Assembly: GCA_037131165.1 (NCBI GenBank)
Contig: JBAXRO010000003.1
Coordinates: 1 to 63,419 of the forward strand
Origin: WLNJ01 sp037131165
GTDB taxonomy: Bacteria > Actinomycetota > Thermoleophilia > Solirubrobacterales > Solirubrobacteraceae
Length of the DNA: 63,419 bases
Direction of reading: 5' to 3'
The notes under the pieces are model-generated. The model made no database searches. It was not told the origin of the DNA and saw nothing but the letters and a program-made list of their open reading frames with translations. This document shows positions 45,486 to 53,716 of this stretch, piece after piece. The translations under genes were made by a program, and so were the position numbers. The stretch's first letter is position 1. Every line of letters starts with the position of its first letter.

Positions 45486-47018
45486 TTGGGCGAACTCGGG
45501 TGGACAGCGATCGCACTGCTTGCGGCTCTCGTCGCGGTGATCGTCTGGGACCTGAGCCAGCGCAGGCACTCGATCCTGCGGACGTGGCCGGTGTTGGGTC
45601 ACTTTCGCTTCATCTTCGAGGCCGTCGGCCCGGAGCTCAGGCAGTACATCGTCACCAACAATGACGCCGAGCGCCCGTTCAGCCGCGACCAGAGGCGTTG
45701 GATCTACGCGACCTCGAAGGGGCAGGACAACCGCTTCGCCTTTGGTACCGACAACGACCTCGACCGGGCGACCAATCACCTGATCGTTCGCCCGGCTGCC
45801 TTCCCGCCGCCGGGGTTGGAGCCGACGGCCGGCGAGAGGGCGCCCGTTGCCAAGGTCCTCGGTGGGGCGAGGGGTCGCCGGAAGGCGTTCCGTCCGCAGT
45901 CGATCGTGAACGTAAGCGGGATGAGCTGGGGGGCGTTGAGCGGACCGGCGATCGAGTCGCTCAACCGCGGTGCCGCCGAGGCCGGGGCGCTGCACTGCAC
46001 TGGAGAGGGAGGCATCAGCAATCACCACCGCCATGGCGGGGATCTGATCTTCCAGATCGCCAGCGGCTACTTCGGCTGCCGCGACTCGCGGGGTCGGTTC
46101 GACCTCGCGAAGCTTGTCGACCTGTGCGAGGCCAATCCGGTCAAGGCGTTGGAGATCAAGCTCAGCCAGGGGGCAAAGCCCGGTGTCGGTGGGCTGCTGC
46201 CGGCAGGCAAGGTGACGAGCGAGATCGCAAGAGTCAGGGGGGTCCCAGCCGGGGTCGACTGCGCCAGTCCGCCCTACCACTCGGCCTTCAGCGACGAGGA
46301 CTCGCTCCTGGATTTTGTCGAGCGGCTTGCGGATGCGACCGGTCTTCCCGTGGGGATCAAGTCGGCCGTCGGTGACGCAGCCTTCTGGACGAGGCTCGCG
46401 TCGCTGATGAAGCCGGGCGACAGGGGAGTCGACTTCATCGTGATCGACGGGGGCGAGGGCGGCACGGGCGCGGCCCCGCTCGTCTTCACCGATCACGTGG
46501 CGATGCCGTTCATGGGTGGCTTCGCCGAGGTTTCACGGGTCTTCGGCAGGGCGGGAATCCACGATCGGGTCGTCTTCGTCGGATCGGGCCGTCTCGGCCT
46601 TCCCCAGCGGGCGATTGAGGCGATGGCGCTTGGCTGCGACTGGATCAATGTCGGCCGGGAGGCGATGCTCTCGGTCGGCTGCATCCAGGCCCAGCGCTGC
46701 CACACCGGAAACTGCCCCTCAGGGGTCGCAACCCAGTCGAAGTGGCTGATGCGCGGGGTTGACACAGCCGACAAGTCACAGCGCGCCGGGCGCTACCTCA
46801 AGGGCTTGCGCGACGAGATGGTCGGGGTCGCACGAGCCGCCGGTGCCGCCCACCCGGCCGAGCTGAGCACGGACTCGGTGATGCTGCTCGACGGCAAGCA
46901 GCCGGCTCAGAGGGTGGCGGATGTCTACGGAATCGATCCGACGTGGTCCACGCCGTCCAGCGAGGACCTCGAGGCGCTCTATTCGGACTGGCCGGCCCGC
47001 CGCCCCGCAGCTGCCTGA
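45486..47018 (+). CDS. glutamate synthase-like FMN protein, membrane-anchored
   Basis: Protein of 510 residues from TTG 45486. A hydrophobic segment at 6-24 likely anchors it. The body is the FMN-binding domain of glutamate synthase large subunits: VNVSGMSWGALSGPAIESL, GEGGISNHHRHGGDL, KLSQGAKPGVGGLLPAGKVT, VDFIVIDGGEGGTGAAP and the 3Fe-4S motif C-x5-C-x4-C in GCIQAQRCHTGNCP. It lacks the amidotransferase part, so it is not full GltB. Substrate is unknown. Its last 40 bases overlap the converging gpgS-like gene. Confidence 0.88.
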   Translation: MGELGWTAIALLAALVAVIVWDLSQRRHSILRTWPVLGHFRFIFEAVGPELRQYIVTNNDAERPFSRDQRRWIYATSKGQDNRFAFGTDNDLDRATNHLIVRPAAFPPPGLEPTAGERAPVAKVLGGARGRRKAFRPQSIVNVSGMSWGALSGPAIESLNRGAAEAGALHCTGEGGISNHHRHGGDLIFQIASGYFGCRDSRGRFDLAKLVDLCEANPVKALEIKLSQGAKPGVGGLLPAGKVTSEIARVRGVPAGVDCASPPYHSAFSDEDSLLDFVERLADATGLPVGIKSAVGDAAFWTRLASLMKPGDRGVDFIVIDGGEGGTGAAPLVFTDHVAMPFMGGFAEVSRVFGRAGIHDRVVFVGSGRLGLPQRAIEAMALGCDWINVGREAMLSVGCIQAQRCHTGNCPSGVATQSKWLMRGVDTADKSQRAGRYLKGLRDEMVGVARAAGAAHPAELSTDSVMLLDGKQPAQRVADVYGIDPTWSTPSSEDLEALYSDWPARRPAAA

Positions 47019-47932
47019 TCGAGGTTGCCCTGGGCCGCGGGCGGTCGTTCGATGTGCGGGATCTCGATTGCTGAGAATCCAGTTCCGTGCCCGGCGAGGA
47101 AGCTCTCGGGGCCGATCTCCCCGATCCGGCCTTCCCGCTCGAGCCTGCTTGCCACTGCGCGCAGCACGGCGAACGCCATCGGCCCCAGGTCGGTCAACTG
47201 CTGGTGGTCGTTCTGGCGAGTGTCAAGGTCGACCTGTCCGATCGAGTCGAGCCCACCGGCTCGGTAGGCGTCGATCAGCAGCGCGATGTCGACCCCGTAG
47301 CCGGTGAGGAAGGGGAGTGCTTCGAGCAGATCACGGCGTGCCGCAAGCTCGCCTGCCAGTGGCTGCCTCACTCCCGCGAGATCCGGGTAGAAGAGGTTCA
47401 GCAGGGGACGCGCCATCAGCTCGGTGACCCGGCCTCCTCCCTCGGGCAGGGTGACCCCGGCCTGGCGGAAGGGACGGCGATAGAAGCCCTTGACGAACGA
47501 GAGCCGCGAGTGCTCGACCAGTGGGCCGATCAGCCCGCAGGCGAAGTGCTCGGAGAAGTTCTCGGAGTCGGCGTCGAGGAAGCAGATGATGTCGCCGTCG
47601 AGGACCGAGAGCGACCTCCACATCGCGTCCCCCTTGCCCTGGACCGGCCCCAGCTCGGGGTGGAGTTCGCTCTGCCTGTGGACCTCGGCTCCGAGCCGGC
47701 TGGCGATCTCCCCTGTTCCGTCGCTCGAGTCGTCGACGACCACGACCTGATCGATCGTCCCGCGCTCGACGAGCGGCATCAGTGCCGCCACGATCGAACC
47801 GATCGTCCGCTCCTCATCCCTGGCAGGCAGGCAGACGCTGATCCGCTCGTCGCGTCGCGCCGCGATCCTCCCAGCCGGGAATTCGGCATGGTGGAAACTG
47901 TTGCTTCGCAGCCATCCTGCGGCTGTGGTCAT
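46979..47932 (-). CDS. gpgS: glucosyl-3-phosphoglycerate synthase
   Basis: Protein of 317 residues of glycosyltransferase family 81. Landmarks: ISVCLPARDEERTIGSIV, VVVDDSSDGTGEIA, the metal motif FLDADSEN, VKGFYRRPF, GGGRVTELMARPLLN, QPLAGELAARRDLLE, TGYGVDIALLID and DLDTRQNDHQ. It adds glucose to 3-phosphoglycerate, the first step of glucosylglycerate and methylglucose lipopolysaccharide synthesis. ATG 47932 fits the family length. The gene lies 59 bases after a 23-residue-repeat gene on the same strand, and its end overlaps the FMN gene by 40 bases. Confidence 0.87.
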   Translation of the reverse strand: MTTAAGWLRSNSFHHAEFPAGRIAARRDERISVCLPARDEERTIGSIVAALMPLVERGTIDQVVVVDDSSDGTGEIASRLGAEVHRQSELHPELGPVQGKGDAMWRSLSVLDGDIICFLDADSENFSEHFACGLIGPLVEHSRLSFVKGFYRRPFRQAGVTLPEGGGRVTELMARPLLNLFYPDLAGVRQPLAGELAARRDLLEALPFLTGYGVDIALLIDAYRAGGLDSIGQVDLDTRQNDHQQLTDLGPMAFAVLRAVASRLEREGRIGEIGPESFLAGHGTGFSAIEIPHIERPPAAQGNLDQAAAGRRAGQSE

Positions 47933-47991
47933 GCGCTCAGGATGACGGAGATCGCGCCGGAAAGCAGGAGTGCGATGGCCCTCGTCACGAA

Positions 47992-48957
47992 TCAGCCGCC
48001 GTGTTCGGGCTGCTCCGGCGGGTCGGCCTTTCCCGATTTGGCGGCCGGGCCTTCGCCGAGTCCAAGCCTGTACTGGCCGTCGGCGTCCCAGAAGTCGAGG
48101 GTCGTCGAGCCATCGAGCCGCTGCCCAAGGCGGGTGCGATTCGCTCCGTCGGGGTCGGAGAGTTCCAGTCCGGAGAGGCCGTCGCCCCAGATCCCGAGCC
48201 TTGCCCTGTTTGTCCCGGCTCCATCCCACAGTTCGACTCCGCTGGCCCCGTTGGGCCATTCGCCCAGACCGGCCCTGAAGCGCCCGGCCGGGTCGCTCAG
48301 CTCGACGCTGGTGCCGCCATCGGGCCGCTCGCCCAACCTGCCCCGCAGCGTGCCCTTGGCGTCGAGCAACTCTGCTCCGGTGGCACCGTTGGGCCAGTGC
48401 CCGAATCCAGCCCGGTAGGCCCCGTCCGGATCCCAGAATTCGACCGAAGCGCTGCGATCCGGCTCAGGCCCGTGTGCCAGCAGCGCACGCAGGGTGCCGG
48501 CCGAATCCCAGACGGTGACCCCGGTAGGGCCGCCGTCTCTCTGCGAGAGCGCGACTCTCTGCATCCCCGAGGGGTCGAGCAGGTCGACTCCGGCCTCACC
48601 GTCGGGGAACGCGCCGACCGTGACCCTGCGTATCCCTTGGCTGTCGGAGAGCCCGAGTGCGGAGGTGCCGTCCTGCCACGTCCCGAGGCTGACCCGCGGG
48701 CTGCCGTCCGCAGCGAGCAGCTCCAAGCTGGTCGAGCCGGTCACGGAGGTCCCGAGCAGTGCCCTCATGGTGCCGTCGGAGTCGCGCAGTTCGATCCCGG
48801 ATGTACCGTCTGCAGCAACCGCGATTCGTGCGCAGATCGCTCCCTCTGCATCGCCGAGCTCGAAGGAGACCCGGCCATCGGGATCGGTCGTCAGCCGGGC
48901 GCGGACTTGGCCGTCCGGTCCGGTGAGTTCGATCGCCTCGGCCCTCAGCGGTTCCAT
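47992..48957 (-). CDS. 23-residue-repeat protein, function unknown
   Basis: Protein of 321 residues made almost entirely of about 13 copies of a 23-residue unit with the pattern (V/I/L)-E-L-x-D-x-x-G-x-x-R-x-x-L-G-x-x-x-D-G-x-(S/T)-(G/S). The unit repeats from about residue 8 to 300, and most copies keep the D..G..R core. Every unit is predicted as two or three beta strands, so a beta-solenoid or similar stack is likely. There is no signal peptide, cysteine cluster or catalytic motif. It lies upstream of gpgS on the same strand. I do not recognise the family. Confidence 0.7.
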   Translation of the reverse strand: MEPLRAEAIELTGPDGQVRARLTTDPDGRVSFELGDAEGAICARIAVAADGTSGIELRDSDGTMRALLGTSVTGSTSLELLAADGSPRVSLGTWQDGTSALGLSDSQGIRRVTVGAFPDGEAGVDLLDPSGMQRVALSQRDGGPTGVTVWDSAGTLRALLAHGPEPDRSASVEFWDPDGAYRAGFGHWPNGATGAELLDAKGTLRGRLGERPDGGTSVELSDPAGRFRAGLGEWPNGASGVELWDGAGTNRARLGIWGDGLSGLELSDPDGANRTRLGQRLDGSTTLDFWDADGQYRLGLGEGPAAKSGKADPPEQPEHGG

Positions 48958-49032
48958 CAACGCTGTTACGCAGGTGGGCTGTCGATCGCTCAGCCCGGCC
49001 CCGGCTGCCGTCCGGCCTAGGATTCCCCGGGA

Positions 49033-49641
49033 ATGAGCGAACCTCTCGTCATCTCGGGCCCGACACTCGTGCTCAGGTACGCCGACCCGGGCGATGCGCA
49101 GGCCCTGTTCGAGCTCGGCTCGGACGAGGAGACGACCCGGTACATGTCCTGGGGTCCGTACCGCCGGCTCTCGGATGCTGAGGGCTTCATCGCCGGGGTT
49201 CCGGGCCGCAGGGAGCGGGGCGAGGAGCTCGGTTTCCTTGTCACCCGTGGGGGTGAGCTGCTCGGACACATCGCATTCATGGAACCGAGGCCACGCGATC
49301 GCAGTGTCGTGATCGGCACCTGGCTGCATCGTGACCACTGGGGAACCGGGGTAAACACCGAGGCGAAGGCGATCATGGCCGCGCTTGCCTTCCGCCGGAT
49401 GGGAGTCGAGCGGCTGAGCGTCTACGCCTCGGTAACGAATGAGAGGTCGCGCGCCGCCTTGGCGAAGGTGGGCTTCAAGGAGGAGGGAGTCCTGCGTCGG
49501 TTCCACCTCCATGGTGATCAGTGGCATGACCTCGCGATCGGGTCGATCCTCGCCGACGAGTACGAGTCGGGTCCGCTCGCGGAAGTCCCGGTGGAGATCT
49601 CCGGCGAGGTGCCGCCGAACTGGCGCTACGGCGACCGGTAG
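49033..49641 (+). CDS. GNAT family N-acetyltransferase (RimJ/RimL type)
   Basis: Protein of 202 residues. GNAT features: LVLRYADPGDAQALFEL at the start, GTWLHRDHWGTGVNTEAKAIMAALAF with the acetyl-CoA loop (WGTGVNTEA), and RSRAALAKVGFKEEGVLRRF. The layout fits the RimJ/RimL group that acetylates ribosomal proteins or amino groups. The substrate is not known. ATG 49033 opens the divergent pair with the 23-residue-repeat gene. The gene converges on the ABC permease. Confidence 0.9.
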   Translation: MSEPLVISGPTLVLRYADPGDAQALFELGSDEETTRYMSWGPYRRLSDAEGFIAGVPGRRERGEELGFLVTRGGELLGHIAFMEPRPRDRSVVIGTWLHRDHWGTGVNTEAKAIMAALAFRRMGVERLSVYASVTNERSRAALAKVGFKEEGVLRRFHLHGDQWHDLAIGSILADEYESGPLAEVPVEISGEVPPNWRYGDR

Positions 49642-49651
49642 GCCGACCGCT

Positions 49652-50467
49652 TCAGGCCCGGTCGTCCCACTCGAAGCCGCGGACCGCGAAGAAGATTCCG
49701 AACAGGCCCCAGGCGCCGAGGACCGCAAGTGCGCTCCACTGCGTGGAGAGCGGGTCTCCCTTGACCATCGCCGCCGACAGACCGTCGATCAGGTGGGTGA
49801 GCGGGAGGATCTGGGCGATCGTGTTGAGGATCTCCGGTGAGCCCTGCGTGTCGTAGAAGACCCCGCTGATGAACAGCACCGGCAGGAACACGGCGTTGAC
49901 ATAGGCGGGAGCCGAGTCGAAGTTCGGGATCACGTGCGAGAACGCAACGCCGAGCGCGCCGAAGGTCGCGACCCCGAAGCCGAGGAAGACGGCGAGTTCA
50001 AGCCAATCCTTTGGCCAGCCGACCCCGAAGGCGAAGCGAGCCACAAGCACGACGATCGCGATCTGGAGAGTCGCGTTGGCGACAGCATTGCCGAGCAGGC
50101 CCGCGAGGTAGGAGGAAGACGGCATCGGCGTCCCACGCATTCGCTTGAGCACTCCCTGTTCGCGCAGGAAGGTCAGGTTGAAGGCGAGGGCCGAGAAGGT
50201 CGAGGCCATCACACCCATGCCGGCGATCCCGGGGACGATCACTTCGAGGTTGGCTTGGTCGCCCCGGAAGAGCGCGCCGAACAGCCCGAGCAGCAACAGC
50301 GGGAGCATGAAGTTGAAGAACGCGGCCGAGGGGTTGCGCCAGAACATCTTGCGCTCGAGGCGGTACTGGCGCCAGGCGAGCGACAGCGGCGTCCTTGCTT
50401 CGCCCGCCGGCTTGCGTGCCGGGGTTCCGGCAGCCTCGGCCCGGGGTGCGGCCGAACCATCAGCCAT
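49652..50467 (-). CDS. ABC-2 type transporter permease (drug exporter-like)
   Basis: Protein of 271 residues with six hydrophobic membrane segments: one near residue 42, then 75-100, 120-145, 155-175, 185-200 and 245-265. The conserved PLLLLGLFGALFRG, LKRMRGTPM and FLPVLFISGVFYDT are those of DrrB/ABC-2 export permeases. It pairs with the upstream ATPase, whose stop overlaps this start by 8 bases. Substrate unknown. ATG 50467 was chosen; a GTG at 50485 is an alternative start that would add six residues. Confidence 0.87.
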   Translation of the reverse strand: MADGSAAPRAEAAGTPARKPAGEARTPLSLAWRQYRLERKMFWRNPSAAFFNFMLPLLLLGLFGALFRGDQANLEVIVPGIAGMGVMASTFSALAFNLTFLREQGVLKRMRGTPMPSSSYLAGLLGNAVANATLQIAIVVLVARFAFGVGWPKDWLELAVFLGFGVATFGALGVAFSHVIPNFDSAPAYVNAVFLPVLFISGVFYDTQGSPEILNTIAQILPLTHLIDGLSAAMVKGDPLSTQWSALAVLGAWGLFGIFFAVRGFEWDDRA

Positions 50468-51380
50468 GTCGCCCTCCGCGGCCACGGCGCCCGCCGCTCG
50501 GTGACGCGTCGGTCTCGGGTGCCGCCTCGGCCTCGGCAGTGAGGTCGAGGTAGACGTCCTCGAGGCTCGGGCGCCCGACCCTGAGGTTCTCCAGCCGGCC
50601 GCCCTCGGCGATCGCAGCCGAGGTCAGCTCGTGCAGCAGGCGGGTCGGGTCGTCGGTCTCGCGCTCCTGAGGTGTCCCATCAGCAGCGGTCCAAGTGACC
50701 CTCACGCGGTGCGCCCCGCCTCCGCCGATCTCGCCCGGCTTCCCCTCGGCAACGATCCGACCGTCCTTGATGATCGCGACCCGGTCGGCAAGCGCCTGAG
50801 CCTCATCGAGGTAGTGGGTCGTGAGGACGACCGTCGTGCCGAGCGAGCGCAGCGAACGGATCGTCTCCCACGCGGCCCTTCGGGCCTGCGGATCGAAGCC
50901 GGTCGTCGGCTCGTCGAGGAAGACGAGCTCGGGGTCGCCGATCAGTGCGAGCGCGAGGTCGAGGCGGCGCTGCTGGCCTCCTGAGAGTGTCCGCGAACGA
51001 GCGTCCTCCTTGCCTTCGAGGCCGACCAGGGCGATCGTCTCGTCGGTGTCGCGGGGGTGTGAGTAGAGGCTCCCGAAGTGCGAGAGGGCCTCCCTGACGG
51101 TGAGGTTGCGGTAGAGCGCGCTGCTCTGAAGAACGATCCCGACACGCTCGCGCAGCGGGCGCGGGCGGCCCCCCGGGTCCATGCCGAGGACCTCGGCCTT
51201 GCCGGCGGTCCTGTTCCTGTAGCCCTCGAGGATTTCGACGGTGGTGGTCTTACCCGCGCCGTTGGGGCCGAGCAGGCCGAAGACCTCGCCGCGTTCGACC
51301 TTGAACGAAATTCCGCGGACGGCTTCGTTTTCCCCGTAGGACTTGTGTAGGTCCTCGACCTCGATGGCGACTGTGCTCAC
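50460..51380 (-). CDS. ABC transporter ATP-binding protein (DrrA-like)
   Basis: Protein of 306 residues from GTG 51380. Walker A is GPNGAGKTT near residue 40, followed by LQSSALYRNLTVREAL, the signature TLSGGQQRRLDLALAL, Walker B LVFLDEPTTGFDP and the switch histidine in LTTHYLDEAQ. After residue 220 a small C-terminal domain of the drug-exporter type follows. It powers the permease encoded next. It diverges from the prepilin-like gene. Confidence 0.93.
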   Translation of the reverse strand: MSTVAIEVEDLHKSYGENEAVRGISFKVERGEVFGLLGPNGAGKTTTVEILEGYRNRTAGKAEVLGMDPGGRPRPLRERVGIVLQSSALYRNLTVREALSHFGSLYSHPRDTDETIALVGLEGKEDARSRTLSGGQQRRLDLALALIGDPELVFLDEPTTGFDPQARRAAWETIRSLRSLGTTVVLTTHYLDEAQALADRVAIIKDGRIVAEGKPGEIGGGGAHRVRVTWTAADGTPQERETDDPTRLLHELTSAAIAEGGRLENLRVGRPSLEDVYLDLTAEAEAAPETDASPSGGRRGRGGRHG

Positions 51381-51492
51381 GTACTGAGTTTCGCACCGTG
51401 GCTCGCGCAATGGCGCCCGCCCTTGCGCAGTGGGCGCAACAAGGCAGGCTGCCGGGACTCGAGACGCATGGTTGGGGGCGACGATCCGGGCG

Positions 51493-52779
51493 ATGCGCGG
51501 ACGCTGTGGGCAGGCCGGAGTCGAATACGCGGGAGTGACCGCACTGGTGGCGATCGCCCTTTGCTCGGCAGCGGCCCTGACGACTGGCGGGCTCGGCGAC
51601 TCCGTTGAGCGCTCGATCGCGAGGGGGGTCTGCTTCGTCGCCGGTCAGCGCTGTCCGGCGCTGGCAGCGGCGGCGATGCCACCCGATCTCGAAGCCTGTC
51701 CGCTGGAGCGTCGGGATCGGCTTGGTGACCTGTCGCTGGATATCGGCGTGGCGAGGCTTGCCGGGCGCCTCGGGCTTGCCGTCGAGCGGGCCTCGGACGG
51801 GAGTGTCCGTGTCTCGTTCGCAGACGAAGGACGCGTTGGCCTCGGGGCTGCAGTCGGGGCGCACGTCGAGAGCGGCAGGATCGCGGGCAGGGCGGAGGCG
51901 TCCGTCGACGGGGGAGTTGCCGTTACCGCCGGTCGGGTGTGGGTACTCCGTGACAGGGCCGCAGCCGAACGGTTCGTCGCCCGGTTCGGCGAGAGCCAGC
52001 GGTTCAGCGGACGGCTGAAGCGCGATCTCGGGCTCCTCTGCCCCGTCTGCGCCGCGATTGCGGGCAGTCCCGACCCGCCGCCGCAACCGGATGAGCATTG
52101 GTACGCCGGAGGTCTCCAGATCGGTTCGTCGCTCGCGGTCTCGGCCGGTCCGGCATCCGCCGGCCTCGAGAGCCTGCTGCGCGGAGCGGTCGGCAGGCGG
52201 GTCGCTCGCAACGGCACGACGTGGTTCCTCAGGTTCGACGACCAGATCCTTGGCTCGCTCGACCTGCTGGCGCACGGAGTCGACTCGCAGATTGAGAAGC
52301 ACTCGCTGGTGTCGCTCGACCTCGATCGGGCCGGCAGGCCTGTTCGGCTCAAGGTGACTGTCCAGCGCCGTGTCTCGACCCGGAGGGTCAACCGGCTGCC
52401 TCGCAGCTTGAGGGCGATACTCGGTTCGAGTGCAGGTGGCGCGGGGAGGGTGGTCGAGAGCGAGACGTCGCTCGACCTCCGCGACCCGCGATCACGCCGG
52501 ACCGCCACGGCTCTGCTCGCCGGGGTCAAGGGCGCCGACCCCCGTTCCAGTTCAGACGCTCTTCGGGGAGTCAGATCGCAATTGAGAGAGCGGGGGATCG
52601 GGACCGTGCGGATTTGGAGTCTCGACCGGAGCGGTTCACGGCTCGGTGTCGGTGCAGGGTTGGGAGCGAGGCTCGGAATCGACGCTCAATCGAGGGCCGA
52701 ATCCCAGCGGCTGCTGGCGGTCGCTTCGAGGCTCCCCGGCCTCGACTGGCTGACTCGAGCCGACTGCCTTGCGACTTGA
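51493..52779 (+). CDS. prepilin-like protein with large extracytoplasmic domain
   Basis: Protein of 428 residues from ATG 51493. The first residues MRGRCG are followed by QAGVEYAG and about 20 hydrophobic residues. A type IV prepilin peptidase cuts after such a glycine and needs Glu at +5, which is exactly the Glu11 here. The remaining 380 residues are extracytoplasmic, with four to six cysteines, two of them in LLCPVCAA, and beta-rich. Flp pilins are only about 50-70 residues, so this is far larger; TadE/F-type pseudopilins are closer. No tad cluster is in the window. A GTG at 51430 is a weaker upstream start. Confidence 0.6.
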   Translation: MRGRCGQAGVEYAGVTALVAIALCSAAALTTGGLGDSVERSIARGVCFVAGQRCPALAAAAMPPDLEACPLERRDRLGDLSLDIGVARLAGRLGLAVERASDGSVRVSFADEGRVGLGAAVGAHVESGRIAGRAEASVDGGVAVTAGRVWVLRDRAAAERFVARFGESQRFSGRLKRDLGLLCPVCAAIAGSPDPPPQPDEHWYAGGLQIGSSLAVSAGPASAGLESLLRGAVGRRVARNGTTWFLRFDDQILGSLDLLAHGVDSQIEKHSLVSLDLDRAGRPVRLKVTVQRRVSTRRVNRLPRSLRAILGSSAGGAGRVVESETSLDLRDPRSRRTATALLAGVKGADPRSSSDALRGVRSQLRERGIGTVRIWSLDRSGSRLGVGAGLGARLGIDAQSRAESQRLLAVASRLPGLDWLTRADCLAT

Positions 52780-52789
52780 GCGGCAGCGG

Positions 52790-53626
52790 TCAGCCGGTCG
52801 GGCGGATGTTTCCGCCCGCGGGGAGGGGAAGCACCAGCGCCAGTTGGCGGCTGTGGGCGAGCACCCTTCCGTCTCTCGACCAGAGGATCCCGTCCTCCTC
52901 GAAGTGGCCGTCCCTTACGAGCCGCGACTCGAACCGCCCGAGGACCCAGCCGTCCTCGGCGACTGACCGGAGGGAATCCCGGAAGTGGATTGTCAGGTCG
53001 ATCGTCGGCGCTCCGCTGATCTCGCCCTTGAGGGCGAACACGGTTGGCCATGCGGCGTCGGAGAGGAACGCGATCGCGGCATGGTCGAGTGGAGCGTCGC
53101 CCATCGGCCGCATCCATGCGACCACCTCGGCGTCTCCGCTGGCGGAGGGGTTGCCCGGGCCTCCGCCACCTGCGGGACGGAAGTCGGCGTGGGCCATGAA
53201 CTGCGGCATCACGCCTTCGATGTAGGGGATCGAGTCAAGATCCTCCGGGGCCGCCACCTCCGGGATTGCCAAGCGGTCGTGGGAGTCCGACTCGCGGTCC
53301 AGTCCGGCGGCCGCCAGGGCGAGAGCGACTGTGCCGTGGGACTGCTCGAGTCGCAGTGAGAGGTTGGTCAGTCCCGACCCCTCCCGGACGACCTCGGTGG
53401 AGATCGTTACGCCCCCGGGCTTCGCCGGGCGGACGAAGTGGACCGTGATCGAACGGAGGCTGCGATCCGGGCCAGCGGCGAGCGACGCGGCCCGGGTCAG
53501 CAAGGCGGAGATCAGGCCGCCGTGGACCCCGACGACGACGAGCCAGCCTTCGGGAATGACCCCGCGGAGTCGCCCCTCGGCATCGGGGGCGAGTTCGAGT
53601 GCCTTCTCGAACGGGGACGGATCCAT
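52790..53626 (-). CDS. acyl-CoA thioesterase, double hotdog (TesB-like)
   Basis: Protein of 278 residues from ATG 53626. It has two successive hotdog halves: VVVGVHGGLISALLTRA..RSLRSITVHFVRPAKPGG in the first, and APTIDLTIHFRDSLRSV..DGWVLGRFESRLVRDGHFEEDGILWSRDGRVLAHSRQ in the second. These match the TesB-like thioesterase domain found in Mycobacterium. It cleaves acyl-CoA to acid and CoA; chain length not known. It lies 90 bases downstream of the double SDR gene on the same strand and converges with the prepilin-like gene. Confidence 0.87.
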   Translation of the reverse strand: MDPSPFEKALELAPDAEGRLRGVIPEGWLVVVGVHGGLISALLTRAASLAAGPDRSLRSITVHFVRPAKPGGVTISTEVVREGSGLTNLSLRLEQSHGTVALALAAAGLDRESDSHDRLAIPEVAAPEDLDSIPYIEGVMPQFMAHADFRPAGGGGPGNPSASGDAEVVAWMRPMGDAPLDHAAIAFLSDAAWPTVFALKGEISGAPTIDLTIHFRDSLRSVAEDGWVLGRFESRLVRDGHFEEDGILWSRDGRVLAHSRQLALVLPLPAGGNIRPTG

Positions 53627-53716
53627 CGCGGCGACCCTAACAGTGCAGGTGCCGGTCACCGAGCTGGCCCTCCTGGCCCGCCCCTGCCGGTTGGGTGTCC
53701 TGAGCCGGCCTTGGGC

